A DNA stretch of 64,000 bases, taken from positions 50,423 to 114,422 of the forward strand of contig NZ_MTSB01000019.1 of the NCBI RefSeq assembly GCF_002093745.1. The letters run 5' to 3'. This DNA comes from Pseudomonas graminis (GTDB taxonomy: Bacteria > Pseudomonadota > Gammaproteobacteria > Pseudomonadales > Pseudomonadaceae). The translations under genes and the position numbers were made by a program. The notes below the pieces were generated by a model. It was not told the DNA's origin. It did not search any database and worked only from the letters and a program-made list of their open reading frames with translations. This document shows, piece by piece, positions 33,715 to 44,931 of the stretch. How positions within the stretch are numbered: position 1 is the stretch's first letter; each line of letters starts with the position of its first letter.

Positions 33715-33800
33715 CCCTATAAATTGCTTTTTAAGACAATGATTTGCGATTTTTTTTCAGAGCCCCTGTCGAGGCCGATGTTACGGCTGGTCGCGCTGTC

Positions 33801-33828
33801 ATCAAAGGGCTCTCCTCCCGAGAGCCCT
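33801..33828 (-). terminator. clpB terminator
   Basis: AGGGCTCTC and GAGAGCCCT form a nine-base-pair stem with a five-base loop, followed on the minus strand by TTTGAT. It lies 25 bases after the clpB stop. Confidence 0.8.
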
Positions 33829-33852
33829 TCTACAGAGCTGGCGACGAACGAA

Positions 33853-36417
<2,565 letters not shown>

Positions 36418-36588
36418 TAGTCACCTTCCTTTTAATGCAGGCCGGAGCAATGAACACACCTATGAAGAAAACCTGCTTGATAGCCAGTTAGATGCGGACG
36501 ATTCTGCGTGTTTCAAGCGGGCGCGGGTTGATACAGATCAGACGAGTGTTCAGGCAAGCCTAGCTGGCTCGCGCAAAACAGCTCGCAA

Positions 36589-37317
36589 TCAGGCGTGATC
36601 GATCCAGATCAGCGAAGCGAAGCGGCCCGTGCGGGCGGCGCGGCGATAGGAAAAGAAGCGAGGGTCCGTAAAGGTGTCCAGCCCACCGCCATAAACAGCA
36701 GAGATGCCGTGGGCAGCCAACCGCAGCCGGGCGAGCCTGTAAATGTCGGCCATGAAACGATCCGGATTCGAACTGGCGGCAAACGCCTCCGCGGTCTGCG
36801 GGTGAATCCTGGTAAAGGCCTCACGGACCTCCGGGCCGACTTCGAACGAGGGCTGACCGATAGCCGGACCGAGCCAGACCATGATGTCTTCCGGGGGGCT
36901 TTGCAGGCTGTCGGCTGTCGCTTCCAGCACACCCGCCGCCAGACCGCGCCAGCCGGCATGCGCTGCCGCGACGCGAGTACCGTCGCGGCGGCAGAACAAA
37001 GCGGGCAGGCAGTCAGCGGTCATGATGGTGCAGGCCACACCGGGAGTGCTCGTCCAGCTGGCATCGGCGTCGACAACACGGGACGGGTCGGCAGGGACGA
37101 CCTGGACGCCATGCACCTGACGCAACCAGGCGGGCTGGACATTCAGATGAGTGGTCAGGCGCAGGCGATTGCTTGCCACGGCCAAAGGGCTGTCATCCAC
37201 GTGATCGCCCAGATTGAAACTGTCGAACGGGGCCAGACTGACCCCGCCCGAGCGGGTGGTGATGCACGACTTGATCTGTGCTGGCGCGGGCCAGTCAGGT
37301 ATCAGCCAGTCATTCAC
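36589..37317 (-). CDS. pgeF: PgeF/YfiH multicopper-oxidase-like peptidoglycan editing factor
   Basis: The 242-residue protein shows the family's metal-site signatures: WLRQVHGVQVV (His), MTADCLPALFC (Cys) and AAAHAGWRGLAAGVLE (His). PgeF proteins keep wrong amino acids out of peptidoglycan precursors and have been described as polyphenol oxidases or purine nucleosidases. It starts by ATGA overlap with the end of rluD, so the two are coupled, as in other Pseudomonas. Confidence 0.9.
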   Translation of the reverse strand: MNDWLIPDWPAPAQIKSCITTRSGGVSLAPFDSFNLGDHVDDSPLAVASNRLRLTTHLNVQPAWLRQVHGVQVVPADPSRVVDADASWTSTPGVACTIMTADCLPALFCRRDGTRVAAAHAGWRGLAAGVLEATADSLQSPPEDIMVWLGPAIGQPSFEVGPEVREAFTRIHPQTAEAFAASSNPDRFMADIYRLARLRLAAHGISAVYGGGLDTFTDPRFFSYRRAARTGRFASLIWIDHA

Positions 37318-38276
37318 CCGATGAACGCCTCGCGATCCTGTTTGAGCAGCGACAGCAGCCAGACGAAATCATCCGGCAACGGCGATTCCCAGCTCATGCG
37401 CTTGCCGGTGATCGGATGGTCCAGCTCAAGGAAACGCGCATGCAGCGCCTGACGCGGGAAGGTCTTGAGTGAGTCGACCATGGTCAGGCTTGCCGCTGGC
37501 GGAATGCGGAAACGACCGCCATAGGCCGGGTCTCCGACCAACGGGTAATTGATGTGCGCCATGTGTACGCGAATCTGGTGGGTGCGGCCGGTTTCCAGCT
37601 TGACCCGCACGTGGGTGTGCGACCGGAAGCGCTCCAGCACGCGGTAATGACTGACCGCCTGCTTGCCGCCTTCCATGACCGCCATGCGCTGACGCTGCTG
37701 ACCGTGACGGCCGATAGGCGCGTCGATCTTGCCGCCTGCGGTCACCACGCCGATCACGATGCATTCGTAGATACGGCTGACACTGCGGCTCTGCAATTGA
37801 GTGACCAGCTGTGTCTGCGCCTGAATGGTCTTGGCGACCACCATCAGACCGGTGGTGTCCTTGTCCAGACGATGCACGATGCCGGCACGCGGGACATTGA
37901 TGATGTCCGGCACGTGGTGCAGCAAGGCATTGAGCAGCGTGCCATCGGCATGGCCGGCAGCCGGATGCACCACCAGGCCCGCCGGCTTGTTGATGACGAG
38001 GATCTGATCGTCCTCGTAGATAATGTCGAGCTCGATGTCCTGAGCAACCCATTCACCCTGGGCCTCCTGCTCGGCGATCAGCTCGAGAACAGCGCCACCA
38101 TGCACGATGTCACGAGGGCGCAGAACGCCTCCGTCCACAGTCAGGCGGCCGTCCTTGATCCAGGCGGAAAGGCGCGAGCGAGAGTGCTCAGCGAATAATT
38201 GTGCGGCGACTTGATCGAGGCGTTGACCGCCCAATTCGGACGGCACCTCTGCGCGAAGTTCTATATTTTCGGACAT
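37314..38276 (-). CDS. rluD: 23S rRNA pseudouridine synthase RluD
   Basis: The 320-residue enzyme has an N-terminal S4 domain (QRLDQVAAQLF, SRLSAWIKDGRL) and the RluA-type catalytic core with the active Asp in GIVHRLDKDTTGLMV, plus ETGRTHQIRVHMAHI. It makes pseudouridines in helix 69 of 23S rRNA. It is divergent from bamD, with 149 bases between the starts, as in other pseudomonads. Confidence 0.95.
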   Translation of the reverse strand: MSENIELRAEVPSELGGQRLDQVAAQLFAEHSRSRLSAWIKDGRLTVDGGVLRPRDIVHGGAVLELIAEQEAQGEWVAQDIELDIIYEDDQILVINKPAGLVVHPAAGHADGTLLNALLHHVPDIINVPRAGIVHRLDKDTTGLMVVAKTIQAQTQLVTQLQSRSVSRIYECIVIGVVTAGGKIDAPIGRHGQQRQRMAVMEGGKQAVSHYRVLERFRSHTHVRVKLETGRTHQIRVHMAHINYPLVGDPAYGGRFRIPPAASLTMVDSLKTFPRQALHARFLELDHPITGKRMSWESPLPDDFVWLLSLLKQDREAFIG

Positions 38277-38425
38277 GACCAGACTAGGTGGCGGCTAGCC
38301 TTTGGTTTCGGCAGCGCGCTTGTGGTTAAATACGGCGTCTTTTGTCCCGCCGGTATCGCGGGGCGCTCATCATAACAGGACGGCCCCGCCCAAGACAGCA
38401 GGCCGTTATAGGGACGCAAGCCGCC

Positions 38426-39448
38426 ATGCAAGTGAAACACCTGCTGCTGATCGCCATCCTCGCATTGACTGCGGCCTGTTCGTCGAAGGAAGTCATCGAC
38501 GAAAACCTCAGCGAAGTCGAGCTGTACCAGCAGGCGCAGGCCGACCTGGGAAACAATAGCTATAACAGTGCCACGGAGAAGCTCAAGGCGCTGGAATCAC
38601 GCTATCCATTCGGTCGCTACGCTGACCAGGCCCAGCTCGAGTTGATTTACTCGAACTACAAGAACGGTGAACCCGAAGCAGCCAAATCCGCTGCCGAGCG
38701 TTTCATCCGCCTGCATCCGCAGCACCCGAACGTCGACTACGCGTATTACATGAAGGGCCTGACCTCCTTCGACCAGGACGTGGGCCTGCTGGCGCGCTTC
38801 CTGCCGCTGGACCAGACCAAGCGCGACCCGGGTGCAGCCCGCGACTCGTTCAACGAGTTTGCCCAGCTCACCAGCCGCTACCCGAACAGCCGCTACGCGC
38901 CTGATGCCAAGCAGCGCATGATCTACCTGCGCAACCTGCTGGCGTCCTACGAAATCCACGTAGCCGACTACTACCTGACTCGTCAGGCCTATGTTGCCGC
39001 CGCCAACCGCGGTCGCTATGTAGTAGAAAACTTCCAGGAAACGCCGTCCGTAGGCGATGGCCTGGCCGTGATGGTCGAGTCGTATCAGCGTCTGCACCTG
39101 GACGACCTGGCGGCCACCAGCCTTGAAGTCCTGAAGACCAACTACCCGAACCACCCGCAACTGGCTGACGGCAAGTTCACCCCGCGTCAAGCCGAAGCCG
39201 ACAACCGCTCGTGGCTGTCGAAAGCGACCCTGGGCCTGATTGACGGTAGCGCGCCGCTGCCACCGGGCCAGACCCGTGCCGATCAGGACATGAAGAAGCA
39301 GTACCAGGACGCCAAGGACGCCATTCCGAAAGAGCTGCTGCCGGAGAATCAGGCCGAGCTGGACGAACAGGCGGAAAAAGACGCCGAAGCGAAAGGCACC
39401 AAGAGCCGTTCGTGGTTCAGCTACATGACCCTGGGTCTGTTCGACTGA
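38426..39448 (+). CDS. bamD: Outer membrane assembly lipoprotein BamD (ComL)
   Basis: The product starts [20 protein letters not shown], with a lipobox LTAAC, and has tetratricopeptide-like repeats ([20 protein letters not shown], then [19 protein letters not shown] and [20 protein letters not shown]). It is the essential partner of BamA in inserting beta-barrel proteins. At 340 residues it carries the longer acidic, charged C-terminal tail seen in Pseudomonas. The start was set at the ATG giving the lipoprotein signal. A terminator follows. Confidence 0.95.
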   Translation: MQVKHLLLIAILALTAACSSKEVIDENLSEVELYQQAQADLGNNSYNSATEKLKALESRYPFGRYADQAQLELIYSNYKNGEPEAAKSAAERFIRLHPQHPNVDYAYYMKGLTSFDQDVGLLARFLPLDQTKRDPGAARDSFNEFAQLTSRYPNSRYAPDAKQRMIYLRNLLASYEIHVADYYLTRQAYVAAANRGRYVVENFQETPSVGDGLAVMVESYQRLHLDDLAATSLEVLKTNYPNHPQLADGKFTPRQAEADNRSWLSKATLGLIDGSAPLPPGQTRADQDMKKQYQDAKDAIPKELLPENQAELDEQAEKDAEAKGTKSRSWFSYMTLGLFD

Positions 39449-39466
39449 TCCTTGCTGCACATGACA

Positions 39467-39493
39467 AAGAGGCCCTCGCGGCCTCTTTTTTTA
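39467..39493 (+). terminator. bamD terminator
   Basis: AAGAGGCC and GGCCTCTT with a five-base loop are followed by a run of T. Confidence 0.85.
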
Positions 39494-39580
39494 TGCATCA
39501 TATTTATCAGTCACAGCCACTGTGCGCCTTCCTGCAGCTTGGCTACACTGCGCCATCGTCAATCACTAAGACTGGTAGTC

Positions 39581-39820
39581 ATGGTCCGCCTATTAATGTG
39601 GGTCGCGTTGATCGCGGCGTTGATCTGGTTCGTCAAACGCCTGATCAATCCTCCCAAACCCAAATCCCGCAAACAGCCGCCTGAAGTCGACGCTGCTCCG
39701 ATGGTCCGCTGCGCCCACTGTGGCGTCCACTCGCCTCGTGACCGCGCTTTAAGCCAGGGAAAGGACTGGTATTGCAGCGAGGCACACCGACTGGAAGGCC
39801 CAGCGGCACGTGACCGCTGA
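39581..39820 (+). CDS. PP0621 family small membrane-anchored protein
   Basis: The 79-residue product has one N-terminal membrane segment (LLMWVALIAALIWFVKRLI), a basic/proline linker, and a C-terminal Cys/His cluster (VRCAHCGVHSPRD and WYCSEAH) that should bind zinc. Proteins of this type are regularly found just before pilS in Pseudomonas. Its end overlaps the pilS start. Function is unknown. Confidence 0.8.
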   Translation: MVRLLMWVALIAALIWFVKRLINPPKPKSRKQPPEVDAAPMVRCAHCGVHSPRDRALSQGKDWYCSEAHRLEGPAARDR

Positions 39821-41402
39821 AACGCCTTACCTTGCCAGCCCGCAGGCGCAACGGATTCTGCGGCTGTATCACCTTTATCGACTGACCATCGGCGTCGTGC
39901 TGGTCCTGTTGATTTCCAGCAGCCTGGAGACCGAACTGCTGCAACTGGCCAACCCGAACCTGTTCCGGGCGGGTTGCTGGCTGTATCTGGTGTTCAACAT
40001 TCTGGTCGTGGTGCTGCTGGAGCGCCCTACTCGTCAGGCTCAACTGTTCAGCCTGGCAATGACTGACGCCATCATGCTCTCCGGCCTGTTCTATGCGGCG
40101 GGCGGCCCTTCCAGCGGCATCGGCAATCTGTTGATTGCCTCGGTAGCGATCAGCAACGTACTGCTGCGTGGCCGTATCGGCCTGTTGATCGCCGCCGTGT
40201 CGGCCATCGGCATCATTTACCTGACGTTTTACATCAGCTTCGGCACACCCTCGGTCTCCAATGACTACGTGCAGGCGGGCTCTTTGGGCGCTCTGTGTTT
40301 TGCTGCGGCGCTGCTGGTGCAGGCGCTGACCGCACGCATGCAGGTCAGCGAAGTGCTGGCCGAACAGCGTGCTGCGGATGTCGACAGCCTTGAAGAACTC
40401 AACGCCCTCATCCTGCAACGCATGCGCACCGGCATTCTGGTGCTGGACGCTCGCCGTCAGGTGCTGCTGGCCAATCAGGGCGCGTTAACCCTGCTTGGCC
40501 ACGAGCGACTGGTCGGCCAAGTCATCGATGCCTACTCGCCGCAACTCGTGGACCGCCTGCGCCAGTGGCTGATCAATCCGATTCTGCTGCCACGCAGCAT
40601 CAGCACTTCGGCAATCGGTCCTGAGCTGCAGCCAAGTTTTGCCGCACTCAATCGAGGTGATCAACGCCAGACGCTGATTTTCCTCGAAGATTTGTCGCAA
40701 ATCGCCCATCAGGCGCAACAGCTCAAACTGGCAGCACTGGGCCGCCTGACCGCAGGGATTGCCCATGAAATACGCAACCCGTTGGGTGCGGTCAGCCATG
40801 CGGCGCAGCTGCTCAACGAATCGGACACCCTCAGCGCGCCGGATCGCCGGCTGGGGCAGATTATTCACGACCAGTCGCAACGCATTGACCGGGTGATTGA
40901 AAACGTTCTTCAGCTCTCTCGGCGACGCGAAGCGCAACCAGACTTGCTGGACCTGAAAGTCTGGCTGGAAGTGTTTGTCAGCGACTTTCGACGCGCCACT
41001 GCGTCCGATCAGTCGATTCATGTGGACATCAGCCCCGGTGTGTTGACCACGCGTATTGACTCGGAACAACTGACGCAAGTGGTGACCAATCTGGTGCAGA
41101 ACGGCTTGCGCTACAGCCGCCGGCTGCATTCGTCAGCGCAAGTCTGGCTGAACCTGCACCATGACCTGAAAAGTGACCAGCCCATACTGGAAGTGCTGGA
41201 TGACGGGCCAGGCGTCAGCGAGCAGCACTTGAGCAGGATGTTCGAACCGTTTTTCACCACAGAAAGCAAAGGCACTGGCCTGGGTCTATACCTTTCCCGT
41301 GAGTTGTGCGAAAGCAATCAGGCGCATCTGGAATATGCGCCTCGTCAAAGCGGCGGCAGTTGCTTGCGCATCACCTTCGCCCACCCGTTCAAAACGAGCT
41401 GA
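39810..41402 (+). CDS. pilS: Sensor histidine kinase PilS
   Basis: The 530-residue kinase has six N-terminal membrane helices, a PAS-like linker region, the phosphoacceptor motif GIAHEIRNPLGAVSHAA, and the ATP-binding domain with LDDGPGVSEQH and GTGLGLYLS. It senses pilin in the inner membrane and phosphorylates PilR to control pilin transcription. GTG 39810 overlaps the previous gene by 11 bases. pilR follows two bases after the stop. Confidence 0.93.
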   Translation: MTAETPYLASPQAQRILRLYHLYRLTIGVVLVLLISSSLETELLQLANPNLFRAGCWLYLVFNILVVVLLERPTRQAQLFSLAMTDAIMLSGLFYAAGGPSSGIGNLLIASVAISNVLLRGRIGLLIAAVSAIGIIYLTFYISFGTPSVSNDYVQAGSLGALCFAAALLVQALTARMQVSEVLAEQRAADVDSLEELNALILQRMRTGILVLDARRQVLLANQGALTLLGHERLVGQVIDAYSPQLVDRLRQWLINPILLPRSISTSAIGPELQPSFAALNRGDQRQTLIFLEDLSQIAHQAQQLKLAALGRLTAGIAHEIRNPLGAVSHAAQLLNESDTLSAPDRRLGQIIHDQSQRIDRVIENVLQLSRRREAQPDLLDLKVWLEVFVSDFRRATASDQSIHVDISPGVLTTRIDSEQLTQVVTNLVQNGLRYSRRLHSSAQVWLNLHHDLKSDQPILEVLDDGPGVSEQHLSRMFEPFFTTESKGTGLGLYLSRELCESNQAHLEYAPRQSGGSCLRITFAHPFKTS

Positions 41403-41404
41403 GC

Positions 41405-42745
41405 ATGAGCCAACGGCAAAAAATCCTGATCGTCGACGATGAGCCGGATATTCGCGAACTCCTGGAAATCACTCTGGGCCGCATGAAACTCGACACCCGC
41501 AGTGCCCGCAATGTGGCCGAAGCCCACGAATGGCTGGCCCGCGAGGCATTCGACATGTGCCTGACCGACATGCGGCTGCCCGATGGCAATGGCCTTGAAC
41601 TGGTGCAGCACATCCAGCACGGCTACCCTCAGGTGCCCGTGGCAATGATCACCGCTCACGGCAATCTGGACACGGCCATCCACGCCCTCAAGGCCGGGGC
41701 CTTCGATTTCGTGACCAAACCGGTGGACCTCAATCGCCTCCGCGAGCTGGTCAACAGCGCGCTGAGCCTGCCCTCCACCACTCAACCGGTGCGCAGCATC
41801 GACAGCCGCCTGCTGGGCGACTCACCGCCGATGCGCACTTTGCGCACCCAGATAGGCAAGCTCGCACGCAGTCAGGCACCGATCTACATCAGTGGCGAAT
41901 CGGGCAGCGGCAAAGAGCTGGTGGCGCGACTGATCCACGAGCAAGGGCCGCGTGTCGACAAGCCGTTCGTGCCAGTCAATTGCGGGGCCATCCCTTCCGA
42001 GTTGATGGAAAGCGAATTCTTCGGCCACCGCAAAGGCAGCTTCAGCGGTGCCCACGAAGACAAGCCGGGACTGTTTCAGGCTGCCCACAACGGGACGCTG
42101 TTTCTCGACGAAGTCGCCGACCTCCCGCTGGCCATGCAGGTAAAACTGCTGCGGGCCATTCAGGAAAAATCCATCCGCAGTGTCGGCGGTCAGCAGGAGC
42201 AGGTGGTCGACGTACGTATTCTGTGCGCGACCCACAAAGACCTCAGTGCCGAAGTGGCCGCCGGCCGTTTCCGCCAGGACCTGTATTACCGGTTGAACGT
42301 GATAGAGCTGCGCGTGCCCTCGTTGCGTGAGCGACGCGAAGACATCGATCAACTGGCCGCCAGCGTGTTGCAGCGCCTGGCGGGCAAAGACGCTCAACCC
42401 GTCGCGCGCTTGCACGCCCAAGCGCTGGAAACCCTGAAAAACTATCGCTTCCCCGGCAACGTGCGCGAGTTGGAAAACATGCTGGAGCGCGCCTACACGC
42501 TCTGCGAAAACGATGAAATCCACGCCAGCGACCTGCGCCTGGCCGAATGCACCAGCCCCCAGGAACAACACGGCCCAAGCCTGGCTGACATCGATAATCT
42601 GGAAGACTACCTGGAAAGCATCGAACGCAAACTGATCCTGCAAGCGCTGGAAGAAACCCGCTGGAACCGCACCGCAGCGGCAGACCGGCTCAGTTTGTCA
42701 TTCAGGTCGTTGCGTTACCGGTTGAAAAAGCTGGGGCTGGATTGA
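41405..42745 (+). CDS. pilR: Sigma-54-dependent response regulator PilR
   Basis: The 446-residue regulator has a receiver domain (LIVDDEPDIRELLE, phosphorylated Asp in CLTDMRLPDGNG), a sigma-54 AAA+ domain (Walker A GESGSGKELVARL, sigma-54 contact loop GSFSGAHEDKPGLF in place of the usual GAFTGA), and a Fis-type C-terminal helix-turn-helix (RTAAADRLSLSFRSLRYRLK). It activates pilin transcription with RpoN. I started it at ATG 41405 because upstream codons add no family sequence. Confidence 0.93.
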   Translation: MSQRQKILIVDDEPDIRELLEITLGRMKLDTRSARNVAEAHEWLAREAFDMCLTDMRLPDGNGLELVQHIQHGYPQVPVAMITAHGNLDTAIHALKAGAFDFVTKPVDLNRLRELVNSALSLPSTTQPVRSIDSRLLGDSPPMRTLRTQIGKLARSQAPIYISGESGSGKELVARLIHEQGPRVDKPFVPVNCGAIPSELMESEFFGHRKGSFSGAHEDKPGLFQAAHNGTLFLDEVADLPLAMQVKLLRAIQEKSIRSVGGQQEQVVDVRILCATHKDLSAEVAAGRFRQDLYYRLNVIELRVPSLRERREDIDQLAASVLQRLAGKDAQPVARLHAQALETLKNYRFPGNVRELENMLERAYTLCENDEIHASDLRLAECTSPQEQHGPSLADIDNLEDYLESIERKLILQALEETRWNRTAAADRLSLSFRSLRYRLKKLGLD

Positions 42746-43123
42746 GTCAGGTGATTATCGTGCCGACGCTCTGGACGCTCTGCGTCCGATCTTGAATGGG
42801 CGGCGCGGCGCAGAATTGTGACGCGGAGCGTCACCCACGGCATTCCCACGCTGGAGCGTGAGGAACGATAAGTGTCTGGACTGGAGCGTACGGAACGATA
42901 GGGGTCTGGATTAAAGCGTACGGAACGATAGGAATCTGGACTAAAGCGTGCAGAGCGATAGCTCTGTCATTATCGTGCCGACGCTCCGCGTCGGTATGCC
43001 GTTCTGGACGCTCCGCGTCCGATCTTCATGAGGCGCTGCGATTGTCAAAGCCTCAGCAGTCGTGACCATCCTCAAAAAAAGTCACTCATTGTCCACTTAC
43101 ATCAATGCCAGTAAGCTCCACCC
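42746..43123. repeat. P. syringae-type palindromic repeats between pilR and tetR
   Basis: This gene-free stretch holds several palindromes of the REP type common in P. syringae: GACGCTCTGCGTC (about 42775-42787), GACGCGGAGCGTC (42820-42832), CCACGCTGGAGCGTG (about 42847-42861), GACGCTCCGCGTC twice (about 42980-42992 and 43008-43020). Between 42870 and 42960 a unit of about 30 bases, GTCTGGACTGGAGCGTACGG followed by AACGATAG, is repeated three to four times with changes. These probably act as transcript-end hairpins or RAYT transposase targets. Confidence 0.75.
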
Positions 43124-43741
43124 ATGAACAAACCCATCAGTCATCCCGCAGCAGCCCGTGGTCCGGTGGACCATGAAATACGTGATCAGATCGTAGTGGC
43201 GGCCACCGAGCATTTCAGCCAGTACGGTTATGGCAAGACCACCGTGTCCGATCTCGCCAGGGCTATCGGGTTCTCCAAAGCGTATATCTACAAATTCTTC
43301 GAATCCAAACAGGCCATTGGCGAGATGATCTGCGCCCACTGCCTGGGGGAGATCGAGGCCGAAGTCAGAACCGCAGTCGATCAGGCAGACAGCCCTCCGG
43401 AAAAACTGCGCCGCCTGTTCAAATCAGTCGTTGAGGCCAGCCTTCGCCTGTTTTCACAGGACCGCAAGCTGTATGAGATTGCCGCGTCGGCAGCGACCGA
43501 ACGCTGGCAGGCGACGTTGATCTACGAGGAGCACCTCAAGACCATTCTTCAGGACATTCTGCAAGAGGGTCGACAAAGCGGCGACTTCGAGCGCAAGACG
43601 CCGCTTGATGAAACGGTCATGGCGATCTACCTGGTGATGCGCCCCTATATCAATCCGCTGCTCTTGCAACACGGCTTCGATTACACCGACGAGGGACCGG
43701 GTCAGTTATCCAGCCTGGTGCTGCGTAGCCTGTCACCCTGA
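43124..43741 (+). CDS. TetR-family regulator of the adjacent efflux pump
   Basis: The 205-residue protein has an N-terminal TetR helix-turn-helix (HFSQYGYGKTTVSDLARAIG, then FSKAYIYKFFESK) and a helical ligand-binding domain. It lies directly upstream of, and in the same direction as, the membrane fusion and RND transporter genes, with a palindromic site in the gap. It is likely the local repressor of both itself and the pump. The inducer is unknown. Confidence 0.88.
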   Translation: MNKPISHPAAARGPVDHEIRDQIVVAATEHFSQYGYGKTTVSDLARAIGFSKAYIYKFFESKQAIGEMICAHCLGEIEAEVRTAVDQADSPPEKLRRLFKSVVEASLRLFSQDRKLYEIAASAATERWQATLIYEEHLKTILQDILQEGRQSGDFERKTPLDETVMAIYLVMRPYINPLLLQHGFDYTDEGPGQLSSLVLRSLSP

Positions 43742-43761
43742 AAAATAATGATTGTGACCAT

Positions 43762-43776
43762 TGACTAATTTAGTCA
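43762..43776. promoter_or_regulatory. Candidate TetR operator before the efflux genes
   Basis: TGACTAATTTAGTCA is a 15-base palindrome with a single-base centre. TAGAAT at 43778-43783 fits a -10 box, so a bound repressor would block the promoter. A half-site-like GTCACTCATT occurs upstream of tetR at about 43079. Confidence 0.6.
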
Positions 43777-43821
43777 CTAGAATCAAAGTGCAGACATCGA
43801 CCACTGCACGTTGAGACTCCC

Positions 43822-44931
43822 ATGCTCCGGCATCGCCTTGCTTTGTTCATTCTTGCCGGTGTACTGCCGGTTGCCCTGACCGCCTGCAGCGAAAAAACGC
43901 AAACGGACCCACGCACCCAAGCGCCACTGGTGCGCGTTGCGATCCTTCAGGAGGCCAGCGTAGCGCCCCGCGCCTTTACCGGAACCGTGGCGGCTCGGGT
44001 GCAAAGCGACCTGGGTTTTCGGGTGTCCGGCAAAGTACTGGAGCGGTTTGTCGACACCGGGCAGGCCGTCAAGCGCGGTCAACCGCTGATGCGCATCGAC
44101 CCTGCCGACCTGAAGCTTGCTGCCCACGCCCAACGCGAAGCAGTGACGGCAGCCAGAGCGCAGGCCAAACAGGCCGCGGACGAAGAAACGCGTTATAGAA
44201 GCCTGCGCAGCAGCGGCGCGATTTCAGCGTCCAGCTACGACCAGATCAAGGCGACGGCGGACTCGGCCAAGGCTCGGCTCAGTGCAGCCGAAGCACAGGC
44301 TGACGTTGCCATCAATGCAACTCGCTACGCAGACCTTGTGGCGGATGCCGACGGTATCGTCATGGAAACCCTCGTTGAACCCGGTCAGGTCGTCAGCGCA
44401 GGGCAGGCAGTGATACGCGTAGCGCATGCCGGACCGCGTGAAGCGGTCGTTCAACTTCCGGAAAACCTTCGGCCCCGGATCGGTTCTACCGCCCAGGCCA
44501 CGCTGTTCGGCCATCAAAACCAGAGCGCCACGACGCAGCTGCGGCAGCTGTCGGACGTCGCGGATCGTCAGACCCGGACCTTCGAAGCGCGCTGGGTACT
44601 GGAGGGCGAGATGGCGAATGCGCCGCTGGGCACCACCATTACGGTGAAGATCCCCAGCGCCGAGGCCTCAGGACAGAGCATGCTGCAGGTGCCCATCGGC
44701 GCGTTGTACGACGCTGGCAAGGGACCGGGCATCTGGGTGATTCAAGGGGAACCGGCACAGGTCAACTGGACGCCGGTGGAGGTTCAGCACCTTGATGACG
44801 AGCATGCCCGCATCCGTACGCAGCTCAGGCCAGGCACACCCATCGTCGCACTCGGCGCGCACCTGCTGCACGAAGCCCAGTACGTTAGGGTTGTGCCTCA
44901 AACAGCCGTGGCAGAGAGTGCGCGCCCATGA
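43822..44931 (+). CDS. RND efflux periplasmic membrane-fusion lipoprotein
   Basis: The 369-residue protein has a lipoprotein signal (LPVALTACSEK), then the paired half-lipoyl motifs of HlyD/AcrA-type adaptors (GRVSGKVLERFV-like SDLGFRVSGKVLERFVDTGQ and ADADGIVMETLVEPGQVVSA) around a coiled-coil hairpin (QREAVTAARAQAKQAADEET). It links the inner-membrane pump to an outer-membrane channel, none of which is encoded nearby. Its end overlaps the pump gene by ATGA. Confidence 0.9.
   Translation: MLRHRLALFILAGVLPVALTACSEKTQTDPRTQAPLVRVAILQEASVAPRAFTGTVAARVQSDLGFRVSGKVLERFVDTGQAVKRGQPLMRIDPADLKLAAHAQREAVTAARAQAKQAADEETRYRSLRSSGAISASSYDQIKATADSAKARLSAAEAQADVAINATRYADLVADADGIVMETLVEPGQVVSAGQAVIRVAHAGPREAVVQLPENLRPRIGSTAQATLFGHQNQSATTQLRQLSDVADRQTRTFEARWVLEGEMANAPLGTTITVKIPSAEASGQSMLQVPIGALYDAGKGPGIWVIQGEPAQVNWTPVEVQHLDDEHARIRTQLRPGTPIVALGAHLLHEAQYVRVVPQTAVAESARP

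Noticed and set aside
42860..42960. Repeat units considered as a CRISPR array
   Set aside because: The units are contiguous, without unique spacers of constant length, and no cas genes are present.
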